A stretch of 64,000 nt of DNA from Volvox africanus. Its lineage: Eukaryota; Chlorophyta; Chlorophyceae; Chlamydomonadales; Volvocaceae. The translations under genes were made by a program, and so were the position numbers. Positions within the stretch are counted from its first letter, which is position 1. Each line of letters begins with the position of its first letter. Location: the NCBI GenBank assembly GCA_030268105.1, contig BSDZ01000103.1, positions 1,182,501 through 1,246,500 of the forward strand, in the 5' to 3' direction. Positions 35,601 through 47,539 of the stretch are shown here, in pieces. The notes beneath the pieces were generated by a model. That model did not search any database. It was not told the DNA's origin and saw only the letters and a program-made list of their open reading frames with translations.

Positions 35601-38313
35601 AGGATTTCGGGTTCCGGATCTATGATGTAGGGGTTAGGGGCATCTTGTCATGCGTCTTCCGCGGTTTCGGATGATGGTTTCGGAGATCGTTTCGGAGATG
35701 GTTTCGGAGCGCAGCCTTCGCCGGACGGAAGTGAAACGAATACGTTTGGGAGAGCAGCACCGAAATGCAACAGGTTTGGACCGACCGCTAGCGGACACTA
35801 CTACTGCTACTGCTTACAGCATCCCGAGATCCCGACAAAATCTCCCATTTGCGCCCTGCACGCAGAAGACGTAACCGAAGGATCGATGAAAATATCTTAT
35901 AATGTCATGGGACAGCCTCAGTGATCACGGACTCTCCCCGTGAGACGCGACTCCTGGACTCGATCCATCTTCATTCCTTCACCATCCTTTCCCTCCAACC
36001 CGCTTCCTTCCCGTACCAACTCCATGCCTGCCCCTGACGAACCCTAAAACCCACACCCGTCCGCACCGACCTCCTCGGGAGGCTCCTCGACGACGAAAAC
36101 AGTAAATTCGCTACCGGCGATGAATTCCTCCACAAGTGCACCGCCGTACTCCTTCACAAAAAATGATACCTGAAAGGATAAGGATAAAACATAACAACTT
36201 ATAGATAAAAAGCAGGAAGACAAACAAAAAGGGACGTTCTACCTGAATTGTCCTTGATGATGCAGGCGGGAAAGAGGGGTGAGCACGTAATCACGTTCTA
36301 CGCGGTCGCCGAAGCTGGGAATGGGGCCCAAGGAAAAACGGCCCAGCCTAAGTTGCCCAGTATCCTAAAACCAGACACCCGCCTGCTGCCGAAGTTGCTC
36401 CTCGTTCGTCACCTTGGCCTGCTTAGTCATGCCCACGCTGCCGTACCCGCTGGGGTGTTTGACGATCAGCGGAAAGCTCAGTCCACCTTGCTCCGGCGGC
36501 GCCAGTACCTCCGCCAGCCCGATTTCCTCCTGACCTGGACTCCCGAGAATATGTACCCATGCTGGGACCTACGCGCAGTGCGCCAGTAGTGAGCGGCGCG
36601 GGCTAAAGCCGGGCTCGTGTCCCCACAAGCGGACGGTCAACATGAATGAGACATAATGGAGCAGGAACCCCTCAACAAACGCAGGAGTGGCGCCAGCCAC
36701 CTGTTATAAATGGACACCATCCACTGCGCTCGAAGACGGGTCCCTCCTTGCGAAAGCTCGCTTAGTAACAGATCCGAGGGCGATCTGGGTCGCCAGGAAT
36801 ACTTTGATCCGGGTCGTTAAGAGTTATTCCTGATCTGGGTCGCCAGGAATACTTTGATCTGGGTTCGGGTTCGGGTTGGGTTGTAAAGCGCAGTCATACA
36901 AGGATTTGGTATGTGCGAATAGGCAGCTTCGTCCATATCACCGGGAGCAGTACAATCTGTTTTGTGGGGCCACGTTGACGTTAAACGCGACCCAGATGGC
37001 CATTGAAGTTCCGTTGGTCAAAAAGTGCGGCACGCTTATTATGCCAAACATGGAACAGAGAGGCCCTGTTTCTACTGTCCGCCTGAGACGTCGGCATCGG
37101 CCCTGGGACGAGTTCGCCGTTCGTTTCCTACAATTCGATAGATCCGGAATTGCGTCCGGGGATTTTATACTCCCCCGAAAAGTGATAAATGCAGCCTCAC
37201 GGCCTCACGCGCCTAGCACCCGCGGAGGCCTACGATGTAGGCTGGGCGGCCGAAGAGGATGAAGGGATGACCCTCCTACCTGAATCCCGTAGAAATACGC
37301 AGCTTTCTTCATGTCGATTTTGGATGGCTCGTAGAAAGCTTCATCTGCGCCCGTGTACGGCACATTAAGCCTGCCCATTACACATGCATGGGGTGATATC
37401 CGTGTAAGATTCACGGAAATAAGAAGGGTTTACATAACGGAAAATTAATGAAAGAATATGTCTATGGAGCTCGAGGTCTTTAGAACATTTGCTCGCGCGC
37501 TTCCCCAGGGGAAAGAGACGGGACGAGGCCGCCAAAACCAAAGCGAGGTGAGGGTCCCGGTATTAACTTGACCAGCAAAAAGCCATAGCGCAAGAAAGCT
37601 CGACCAAGCAAATCGAGGTTAACCAAACTTTATTATCCGTAAAAATGAACACAAATTGCGAAAGTGAGATGTCGCTGCTTAATCGAGCTTCATATTCCAT
37701 GCTTATTATTGCATGGTTTACGCAGGAGTCAGGCGTCGAGGCGTCTATTGCGTTATGGATGCCGCCCCTGCAGGCCATTCAGATAGCCCACAGATGAGCA
37801 CGTGCATCGCAGGACCCACCTCTCCAACGCCTCTATGACGTCCCTACCGGCGCGGTCTTCATCCCATGCGCCATCACACAGATTCAGGTACACATCATAC
37901 TTGCCACTGTTGACCAACTTGATCAAGTCCGCTGTGGCCGAGGCTTTCAGTAAAAACACGTTCGTCCACTCATAGTAATGCTCCGGGTCGTAGTAGTCAG
38001 GCTGCATGCCGTGCCGTGCGTGGCGGGGTTTTCAATATGCGGTTTCTAAGATGAATAAGGCGAGTATCAATCATCATGGGGGGGGGGGAATGGGAACAAA
38101 AGTTTCCCAGCCTGTTAAGAGGTCCACGGTCGGGCTTCTGACACCGGTACATACCGCGCAAATCCCGTCGACTTCCTCCGTGAAGGGGCCAGAAGTCCCC
38201 TCTGCGCTGGGATGGAGCACACAGACCCTTAGTTTCCTACCAGGCTCCCCAATGAGAGCACCACTCAGCGGAGGCGACTCCGCGGTAGCTTCGGAGGCTG
38301 TCTCGGTGTGCAT
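32650..38313 (-). CDS. ATP-grasp (D-Ala-D-Ala ligase-like)/SET-domain fusion, copy B
   Basis: Ten exons: 38313-38155, 38001-37820, 37370-37280, 36568-36383, 36169-36071, 35402-35235, 34787-34738, 34446-33720, 33248-33134, 32864-32650; total 664 codons (663 aa), all phases consistent. The start ATG at 38313 precedes a disordered leader and then KLRVCVLHPSAEG. ATP-grasp motifs in order: LCDGAWDEDRAGRD, NVPYTGAD, FPLIVKHPSGYGSVGMT, VEEFIAGSEFTVFVVEE, YGRCDFR and YFLEINPNCGVLYPPEL. An Ala/Pro/Glu-rich linker of about 100 residues separates it from the SET part (GMVAVRPILSGRLV, LTHSCDPNT, GEIITVDF, CTCGSTRCRGR). It has the same exon structure as copy A; four exons are identical in length (182, 91, 50, 115 bases). 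The exon ending at 36383 has a GC donor (CAG|GC). It is divergent from the MurL-like gene, 543 bases apart. Substrates unknown; nuclear and cytosolic locations are both possible. Confidence 0.88.
34902..35050. repeat. GGTAGT/GTAGTG microsatellite
   Basis: This is a mixed GGTAGT hexamer and TAGTGG/GTAGTA array in an intron of ATP-grasp/SET copy B. Open frames of Gly/Ser, Val or Thr/Tyr through it are artefacts. Confidence 0.9.
36782..36864. repeat. Short direct repeat
   Basis: Two copies of a roughly 32-base unit starting GATCTGGGTCGCCAGG and containing AATACTTTGATC are separated by about 18 bases of related sequence, followed by a GGGTTC run. They lie in an intron of ATP-grasp/SET copy B. 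Confidence 0.85.
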
Positions 38314-38856
38314 ATTGGAAGACTTGCCAGAATGCCCCTAGCGCCAAGGTTTTAAATTACCACTCCCGTTTTATGCTTAATACATATGTTTTTTTAATAA
38401 TCGCTTACAGGAATTATAAAGTTTCTTTCGTTCCCTGTAAGTTCAAGGCCTGGGTGCGAAATGATGCTAATCAGCGAACTCATTAAGCACAGGTAGACAG
38501 CTAAGTGCTTACTTAGGTGATACACTTAATCTGAGCTGAATCAGACAAAAGAGCTAGGGCTTGCCGTACTTGAGGTGTTGGTAATGTACTTTTACGTACT
38601 AGCAGTGAGAATGCAGGATGATCGTATGATCCAAAGTATTCCTTTGAAACAATAGCTATTTTTCATATCTACCTAAGATAGCTCACCTAAGCGTATTTTA
38701 CCGGTGCACTGCAAGGTGCGTACAGTAAAACAATAAGGGGGCTAAGGTACTGTCCTTCGTCATTGTCTATTTCGTTTATTCTATATTTCTAAACCGTACA
38801 CCAGAAATTAAAACCATAGTCGATCTTTTTAGTTTGTAGAAGCGAACTCCTCCAGG
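38314..38856. promoter_or_regulatory. Bidirectional intergenic region
   Basis: This 543-base region separates the start codons of ATP-grasp/SET copy B (-) and the MurL-like gene (+). It is AT-rich compared with the flanking exons and has repeated TTAGGTGA/TCACCTAAG motifs in opposite orientation (38513-38522, 38681-38693). It must contain both promoters and 5' UTRs; no TATA element can be assigned with confidence. Confidence 0.5.
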
Positions 38857-41800
38857 ATGTCGAGCCTCACCCGGGAAGAGCTTGCTGTGCGTTGTGGGTC
38901 AACATCGTTCGACAATATGAGTATGGATTTCAAAAACAAGCAGGTCATCTTCACCCATAGCTTTCGCGATCAGCAAGGGACGGTGCTGGAGGAGTTCCGA
39001 ACCGAGGTTCACTTTTCGGTGTTGCAGCCACGTCCCCTTACACAGCCCGAAGAGAGGGCGCTTCTCGCCTTCGGCCTCTGCCACAGCACTTTTGTCTTCC
39101 TCGCCTCAGCAAAGCGCTCGCAGCTTCTTCAGGTCCGCGCAGGGTATTTCTCTCCGGACGAGCTTGCCTTTTTCAGGCCAGCGCTTGCGGGTGCCCTGGC
39201 TGAGGTATGCAAAATTGCCAGCTATTAACTCTGTTATCCTAAGTTTACCTTCGTTTCCGTTTACATGACCAAATAGCATTAATAGTCGTAGCAACACACG
39301 CAATTGTAAACCTGCTGTGACCTGTGTTTAAGGAGCCGGAAGTGCGCAGGAGGTTAGGGGTTCTAGGGGGCTCTCCAGCCCTCGCATGTGGCTGGTCACC
39401 TGCACAGATAATACCCGATGACTCCCTGATGCAAACAAACTGGCGCGCTTTCCTTCGTTCATGGTCTTGGCGTGCAGTACTTCTACCTAGCTGACCTGGA
39501 TCTCGCGGACTTCCGGCTGGAGTGCTGCTGCGACCCACCGTTACCGGCACTGCTGTCCCTACCATCAAATCCTGTCGCGGCGGCAGAAGAACCTCCTCCC
39601 TCAGAACCAGAAGATGCGGCCCCAGCAGCAACAACAGCAACAGCAGACACAGACTCCATGTCACCGACCGCAACACCCTCATCCCCCAGACACAACGCGG
39701 CAACAGAGGCGAAAGCCACCGAAGCCACCCTCCCCACACTACCCACATCGCCTACATCGCCCAGGCATCCTCCCCGCGTGCTAGTTCCCTTCGGTGGCGG
39801 CAAGGACTCCACTTTGCTGATGGAGCTCCTCGGTCGTATGGGTGCTCAGGAGGTTGGCTGGGTGTACTTTGGCGAGTGGGTGGGTTCCTGGGAGGTGTAC
39901 AGCAAGTTCACCCAGCTTGCGGCGGTGTCACCCGCACCCACGGTGTTCCTGGCGGAGCAGGACACCCCGTGCTTCGGGCGACTGAAGGAACTGAACTTGT
40001 TGCCGGACCTGCCCTTTCAGGACTACTGTGCGGTAAGTGCCTGCGGCAAGCGACTCATAATACAGTCTTTGACGCAATCTATCTGAAGCACACCCATTGT
40101 TGAGCGGGGTAATCATCATCATAATGCGTGTGAAATGTGTGGAAAAGCGTTTACACACAATTGCATTCTAGGTCTTAGGGTTTTAGGTCTCAGAAAGCTC
40201 GTCGTTGAGGAGTAGGTTTGCGTAGTTACGGAATTTGTGTGAGTGTGTGTGTGTGAGTGCGTGTGCGTATCTCTTTGGGTGACCGAGTGTAATGCCTAGG
40301 CATTCACATCGCGTCGGGTCGTGTCTAATCGAGTCGCATTATTAGATTTCATTGTTCCACGTAGCGGACCCCTGCTCGGGTTCATCTGGGAACTCCCAAC
40401 TGGGCACGATTCCACCAAATGGGTCATCACTGAATGGGGACACTGTAGTATCATGATGATAATAATTAGGAGATGTCTAATCCTGACGTTAGCTCCCAAG
40501 CTCCTTGTTTAGAGCATGATACGACAAAGACGAGCAAGGCGCCGCCAAGGAAGAAGTTGATGACGGCGGCGGCATGGGACCTGAGCCGTTCTACGTGTCT
40601 TGTTCTATGCGTTCGACTTCCAGACCGCGTTTGGCTGTACCTCACTGAATCCCTGCCTTCTTCCGACCTGCCGCCCGGCCGCCCGGCGCTTACGGTGATG
40701 GCCGGCCGCCATTCAGAGCGTCTCCTTCTACACCTTCGCTGCAGCCTTTGTGGCACTACAGCAGGACTTTGACTACATCTGTGTGGGCAATGAGTATTCG
40801 GCCAATGCCATCAATACCACCCATCCTAAGTGGGTAATCATACTTTTGAGATTGCCCCGGCGGAAGCCTGGCATGTGCAGGGGCGTTGGCGTTGGGGACC
40901 GAGAGATGAACCCTGCTCTCACTTGACGCCATCAAATAGCACCACTCGCCCCAAGCAAGTTTTCACGTACAACTAACCCCTCTTAACTTGGCTACATCAT
41001 TTATTATCACAAGCTGGATGGATTCATCCTTGATCCCTTCGTTGGAGTTCATTAGCTACATGGATCAGAAGTGGATATATCCAACCAACAACGGTCTTCC
41101 GTTGCTAATCTCTGACCTCGCCAAATACCGTTTGTCGGTGCACGCCAACCAGGAAAGACAGAAAATAAAGGAGCGGGAGTCCAAAAGCAGACAACGAATA
41201 AAGCTGCATGTGAAAACCAACTTCAGCTTTGCACGGAACGAAGCATATAACTGCGGGAATTCCACCCACCCCCCAATCCGCGATGATCCTTCAAACCCTT
41301 CGAATTACTATACTTGTAATACATTACGAACGCCACGTATTCCAACGGTCGGTGCAGGTACAACTTCCCGGTCAACCACCAGTACGAAAAATCGTTTGCG
41401 GCGGAGTGCGCCTTCCATACGTACTTGCGGAACTACGTTCACCCGCGGCTGTATTACTTCAGTGGCCTCCAGCACATGACCGAGTTGGAGATCGCAAAAC
41501 GCTTCGCGGCCATTTGCGCTGCTAAATACCTTGACCTCATCATCAGCTGTAATTGGGCGATGGATAACGACTGGTGCGTAACGCCTATTTACGCCTTCGC
41601 AAATCGTTTAGGGCCCCAATTACTCTGCGTATCACCGATTTCAATGCAATCGGCAGGGCTCTGCATCCTCCTCCCGCCACTGCAATTTAGCTCAATCCTT
41701 TATAATGCTTTGGAACTTTTGCAATTACCTCCTGTCCCTCCCCTGCCCCTTCCCCAGCCCCCCTTCTCTCCCTCTTTCGCCTCCTCTCCCGCCCCTTCTC

Positions 41801-42513
41801 CCGTCCCTGCCTGATCCTAACTGCCGCCTTTGCGCCACTCGCACCTTTCCACCTTTGCTTACAGGTGTGGTGGCTGCGAGAAATGTGCTTTTGTATTCCT
41901 CCTCTTCGCGGCATTTCTTCCCACACAGGAAATCATGTCCAAGGTGTTCGGGGTCTTCCCTTCCAAGGCAAGCGACAGCGTCAATGGCGGCGGCGATGAC
42001 ACCCGGAGCCCAATTGTGCCCGGCTCCCGCGAATCTCTGCGTGGGGTATACGACATGTATGACTCGGAACGACACGTGCCGGTGTTTGAGTCGCTGATGG
42101 GTCTCGCGGGACATAAGCCCTTCGAGTGCGTCGGCACACCGGAGGAGTGTCTTGCTGCTCTGTACTTGGCATATGAGCGGCTAAGCAGTGGCAGTGATGC
42201 GAGCTGCAGCGAAGATAGTGTCACTGATGTGGATGCGGGTGCGGGTGCTGATAGGTACAACGGTGCTGCATCAGAGCCCAAGCTGGCGGAGACTGATGAC
42301 TCAAGCGTTGCCAAGGAGCAGCAGCAGGAGCAGCAGAAAGCAGGAAAGCGACTGCCGTTGCTGTTACGGAAGCACGAAGACCTCATCACCAGCCAGGGCA
42401 AGGAGGAGTGGGAGAAGATCTACGCAGAGATTAGGCTTGCCCAAGAGACGGGGCGCCCAAGCGTACCGACCCTGTACCCGGATTGGTTCAAACTGGATAT
42501 GGGTTCACGTTAA
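38857..42513 (+). CDS. MurL-like protein (UDP-MurNAc-L-Ala-L-Glu epimerase family)
   Basis: Five exons: 38857-39204, 39478-40032, 40717-40829, 41358-41573, 41865-42513, in phase, 627 codons. Features in order: an N-terminal domain with LLAFGLCHSTFVFLASAKRS; a low-complexity Ala/Thr/Pro insert in exon 2; a PP-loop-type motif VLVPFGGGKDSTLLMEL; VGNEYSANAINTT; FPVNHQYEKSFAAE; LYYFSGLQHMTELEIAKRFA; ISCN; WCGGCEKCAFVFLLFAAFLP; and GLAGHKPFECVGTPEECL. This motif series fits MurL, which in Xanthomonas-type bacteria converts UDP-MurNAc-L-Ala-L-Glu to the D-Glu form with ATP. Volvocine algae are not known to make peptidoglycan, so the substrate here is open. The N-G-H region expected just before exon 3 was not found; a short exon may be missed between 40033 and 40716. 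A C-terminal acidic linker and extension of about 100 residues is unusual. Confidence 0.75.
40448..40530 (+). repeat. Dispersed repeat family R3, copy 1
   Basis: TAGTATCATGATGATAATAA, then TTAGGAGATGTCTAAT, GACGTTAGCTCCCAAG and TTTAGAGCATGATA. It matches 51248-51335 closely. It lies in intron 2 of the MurL-like gene. Confidence 0.8.
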
Positions 42514-43867
42514 GGGGATTCATGACATGGAGCAAGAGGCGTTATATTATATAGATGAGGAACTCGACCCCATAACCCACAGTGGGGTGTCTCACACTGC
42601 GGAGCGATCGAGACGAACACGTTATGTCTTAAGTCACCTACAGGTCAGACCAGCTCATGCAGTATGAATTTGTTAAAGAAAATGTGGTGACGCAGGGAAG
42701 CAGCAAATCCCCTCCGAAAACCTGCCGACGGACACCGCTAGCAGGGCTATGGTAAGGGGGCAATCACTTCACGTTTCGAGTCTTTTGAAAAGCCTGTGAA
42801 AACAGGAACGAAAACACGATTGACCCTGCTGCTAGTGAATGGTATTTGTGCCCGGCTGCTATCTGCCACCTCCTCACACGATATAGGCCATGTGATCTAA
42901 AGCACCCAAAGAGCCTCTTCATACCCTGTTTTGTACCTGGCAACTGCGGCACTTAGGCTCGGGTAATTTCTACATCCATCTCAATGGAGCACAGAGTAGA
43001 GGCAACATATGGGGGAATTATGTATCATTTGTTATGTTGTACTTAGGGGTTAGGCCTCCACCTACTTCTACTCAAAACCAAGTAGGAACGGAGGGGTAGG
43101 CAGCGTTGGTACGGTTCCGGTGTGGAGGATGTCTTAATGCGTGGACACAAAGTCTATATATATCTGTTATATTATGCTGTTATGGGGAACTGTATTGTTG
43201 CCACTGCCCCAATCCTGTGGGTCACGCATATACAAAGTGTATTATGTTTTATTTCAACGGTTTCGGTTTGTATCGAGGCTTCTCTGCTAAATGAATGGCA
43301 TCCAGGTCCCTTCCACTCTCCTACTGAGTGTGCAGAGGACGGAGGATATCAGATGTGACAGTTTTATGAGCTTCCTTGCTCGTTTCTGGGATATGGTTAC
43401 AGGCAAGGGCGTCTAACTCCTGGAGTTATGCTGCACCGCTACTGTAAAGTCCTTACAACCAGCCAATAAGTATAGTCCATTGACTATAGCTATTGCAGTT
43501 CATGAGGTAACTTTACAATTACCGTTTCTCTATTTGTGCATTTGATTGATCAGCTGAATTACCAGCTAGCATCAACACAAATGGTACTGCCAACTGACAA
43601 AAAAGTACGATGTACGTCCTGCAGGCACTTGCTTCAAACGTTCAATCGCTTACACACAAAACTTTAATAAACATGCTCACCGATTTAAGACACCTCGAAT
43701 GCTGCAACGTACAAGCCCCTACCTGCGGCACTCCGTTCTACCTGTTCCCCCTCGCAAGTTGACGTTACGCGTCTGGATTCGTGGTTTAAGAATAATTTAA
43801 TGTTAGGTTTTCTGTGCCTTATTGAGGAACAGTTCAGGTAACTGAAGATTTAATCTAGCCTGTGGGG
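42514..43867. other. Intergenic region
   Basis: This is the 3' flank of the MurL-like gene and 5' flank of the WD40 gene. No coding or RNA feature is recognised. Confidence 0.6.
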
Positions 43868-46800
43868 ATGTCCGTGAAGTCTTCCGCCACCCTCCTAGGC
43901 ACTTCGAACAGTTGGAAGCGAAGCCCTCGAAATACTGATTTTCAGCGATGGATTCCCGCCAGCAATACTCACCTGACATCCTGCGACCTGGTTGTACTTC
44001 CCAAGATTGGGGAAGCTCTTCTTGTTGCTGGCAACGAAAATCAAATATCGTTATGGGAGGTGGCTAATGGGCGTTTGATTTGGAGATACTCTGCCAATGA
44101 GGTGGATAGCTTTCGGCAAAGTCAGAGGTCATCGATCCAGTTGCGGCAGTCTACGGTGACAGCATGCAAAGCTATCGGCACAGATGCCTTTTGGACAAGC
44201 GGTGCCGATGGCTCTGTCCAGCTTTGGAAACTTGCCAAGGTGCGCTTCACAAACGCAAGTTCACAAGCCTGGACTATATATCTTCTGATGATTGACGAAC
44301 CTGAGAGAAATTATTTAAGATTATATTTCAATCTTTTGTTGCTTTGCGTCCTCTTACAACTGGTGTACTTTAGTAACCGAGAACGCTCAAGTTCGGAAAA
44401 CTTGCTTGTCGCAAGAGGTTGATATGTATATTTTAGGATGAATGACTGGATGGATAATTCAGCACATCCAAATATTAGTAAGTCAAGTTTGTACTGATGA
44501 TTTGGTCGTACCAACGTCCGAAAAATCGTCCCCGAGCGCACATGCAACCGCCTGACTATATCGAGTTATTTAGCCGTAAGGACCCTGCAGTTTGTATGAT
44601 GCAAATTACAGGATCCGGGGGAGCACGGGGCGTGGCAGGCGACATGTGTGTCACAAGGGGATGTTCACACGGCGGAAGTCACCAGTATGTCCGTATTTCT
44701 CAACGGCACGCGGATAATGACCACCTCGAAGGACTTCACTGTGAGGATTTGGGATACCTCTAACATGAGCATTATCCGAACATTTGAAGACCATGAATGC
44801 GAGGTATACTTGGGGCCAAGGTCGGCGAAGCGGCGGGCTCAATAGGGGCCCTGAAGCCGTTCGGGATCTGTAATAAATACACCGACTTCTGGCTGAGGCC
44901 TTTTAAAAGAAGCGCAAACCATACAGATTGACGTGAGGGATCCTTTCTAGCCCTTAAGCACCCTCAGTGCACTGAGTCACTGAACAGAAAGGGGCTTGGG
45001 GCTGGGATGCAGCCATTTCAACATGCGTGGTTGTGCAGAGGCGCTGAGAGGGATATGAATGGGAAGGTGTAGCGTATCTCTGGGGAGTGGCGTGGAGGCC
45101 GGATGTGGTGGCCATGACAATAATCCCTGATTTCCAGCAGGAACCTTCAGATAGGGACACCGATAGGGAGTAGTTATCTCACGGGTCAGGCAGGATATGA
45201 GAGATATACTGCCAACAGTGTCCTATCGTACGCATCAGGTGGTGCAGGTACGCGGTTTGGTCATGCGAGGTTTTCTAAAGCTCATCTGACTGGTTCATAT
45301 GTTCAATGTTTTGGTGCAGGTATACGGTTCAGCGGTAACAGAGGACGGCACTCGCGCTATCACTTCGGGCCAGTTGGAGCCGGAGAGATCCAGTGTGATC
45401 ATTTGGAACCCGGAGACGGGTAGGGTGCTCCATACCCCGACGGACCACAGCGGCTGGCTGGACGTCAGTGCCATCAGCGGCCCCGCCGGACTGGGAGCGG
45501 TGACTGGTGTGCATGGCATCCTCTTCGTCTGGGACATAGAGTCGGGGAAGCAGCGCTACAAGACCAAATTCAATCACGGTTCACGAAGCTGCTGCCGCTT
45601 TAGCCCGTGTGGGCTGTTTGTCCTGGTGAGTCGGTGGCTTGGCAGGTGGCTAGGTGGGTAGGGTTCCGGAAGCAGGTGTGGATAGAGGGTGTTTGGTAAC
45701 ACAGGTTTTCAGGAGCTATGGGATATATGGGATTTGGGGATTTTCAGGGCAGGTTAGGGTTCTTGGGTTTAGGTTTTAGGGATTTAGGGGTCTAAATGCA
45801 GCCCGAATGCCGTTTTGGGGGGAATAGTGAGATTATATTTGAAGACCGCTGCATGATTGTTTTCTGTCATCTGGGGGCTTGACTTTGCATGGCTTGTTTG
45901 GGGAACATTACGAATGTTAATCATTGCGCGCGGATTTTAGGGATTTTAGAATTATAAGGATTTTTATATAGAACCAATTGCAAAACAAATATTAAATAGT
46001 TAAAAGATCATAAAACCTATAAATTTATGAATATCTTAAGATTTTGAGTACTTGTCTTTGGATTCTATTGCTCCTGCACTCGAGTTTTTATTCGTCTATC
46101 GTTCTTCTTGTGAATCCCCGCACCTTAGGTTGGTGGCTACGACCTGGGGGAGCTGGTGCTGCTAGAGTCGAGATACGGCCAGGAGTTGCTGCGGGTGAAC
46201 ACCACGCAGGTAGGAGCGTTGTTAGCGACAACTGGTAAGAGGGGCGAGCTAGGGGACAGGGAGGAAAGTCAGCGAGGAGGGATAAAAGAAGGGGATAAAA
46301 TAGTGTATGTTTTGAATGCACATACATATGTGTTTTCATACCAGGTGTGTCGGAAGGGTCTGATTGTTTCGTCCTACATGCCTCTGGTTCTCTGGTCGAA
46401 GGCGGGACTTCCTTTGATTAGGTAAAACAGAACCAAGTTCCGTCGCTCCGTCGCTCTTTTCAAGTACCAGCAATGTCACAGATTTATTAATACTTGCCGT
46501 CATGCGTAGTCACAGCCATGTGTTAAAGCCCACATGTTAATATAAACCAATATTTATTCGATGAAAAACAAAGTAGTCCTTCTGACGTCGAGAACCATGA
46601 AACCAGCAAACCAAACCTAATTAAGTCATAAAATTCAACCCTCGCGTTAAAAACGCGCTCTGCAGGAGCCAGGCACATTTAACACTGCTACAGCTTGCTT
46701 CTTCCTCTCGGAGACACAGTCACGGACGTCGCTTTCCGGTTGCAGCCACGTCGCCGCGAGCGGCGGTGGCGCGTCCGTCGCCAACGGCTCACCGGACAAG

Positions 46801-47506
46801 AGCACCGTAAGTGAGGCCAGCGGCGGCTTCGGCAACGGCGTCGGCGCCGCGGACGGCTGTCATGGGGGTTTCCTGGACAGGTACTACAGCGTTGACCCGC
46901 AAGAGAAGGCGGCGGTCGAGCTACGTAAGGCCCAAACGATGCTGATCACGAGGAATAGCTCCGGGAGTATCAGCAGCATCGGCAGTATCTCCCGCGGTGC
47001 CGCAGCCGGCAGCGGCAAGCTGAGCACCAAGAGCACCGGTCGGCGCAGCGCCCGCCAGGGTCGGGCGGGCAGCCGAATAGCTCCGGCCATGCCGCCCCGC
47101 TTTAGCTATCCAACGCGCTTTGGGGCAGTGTGTACGGATGGCAGCATCCGGATCTTCAACATGGACGGCGACAGCTTTGATGACGCGTTCTGGCGGGATG
47201 AGCGATTGCAGGACGTGTACGACATTGATATCTCACGTGACGCGACGCTGATGTCTGTTATTTACAAGGCAGGACGGTTCCAAGGTGGGTAGGTAGTGGA
47301 GCGGGGTGACGGAAGGGATGATGGTGATGGGGTGACGGTGATGGAAGTAGGGGAAGCGAAAGGGAAGTGTGTGTGTGGGGAGGGGATAAAGAGATGGAGG
47401 ATATGCTATTGCTGGATATGATAGTGGCCTGGTGCTATTGCTGGCTTAACCCCCAGGGTTTGTTCTGTCTGTTCTGAAGACGGCTCCTGCTCCTGCTCCT
47501 GCTCCC

Positions 47507-47539
<33 letters not shown>

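Noticed and set aside
41725..42401. Minus-strand frames of 129 and 180 codons opposite the last MurL-like exon
   Set aside because: They are shadows of the coding exon on the other strand.
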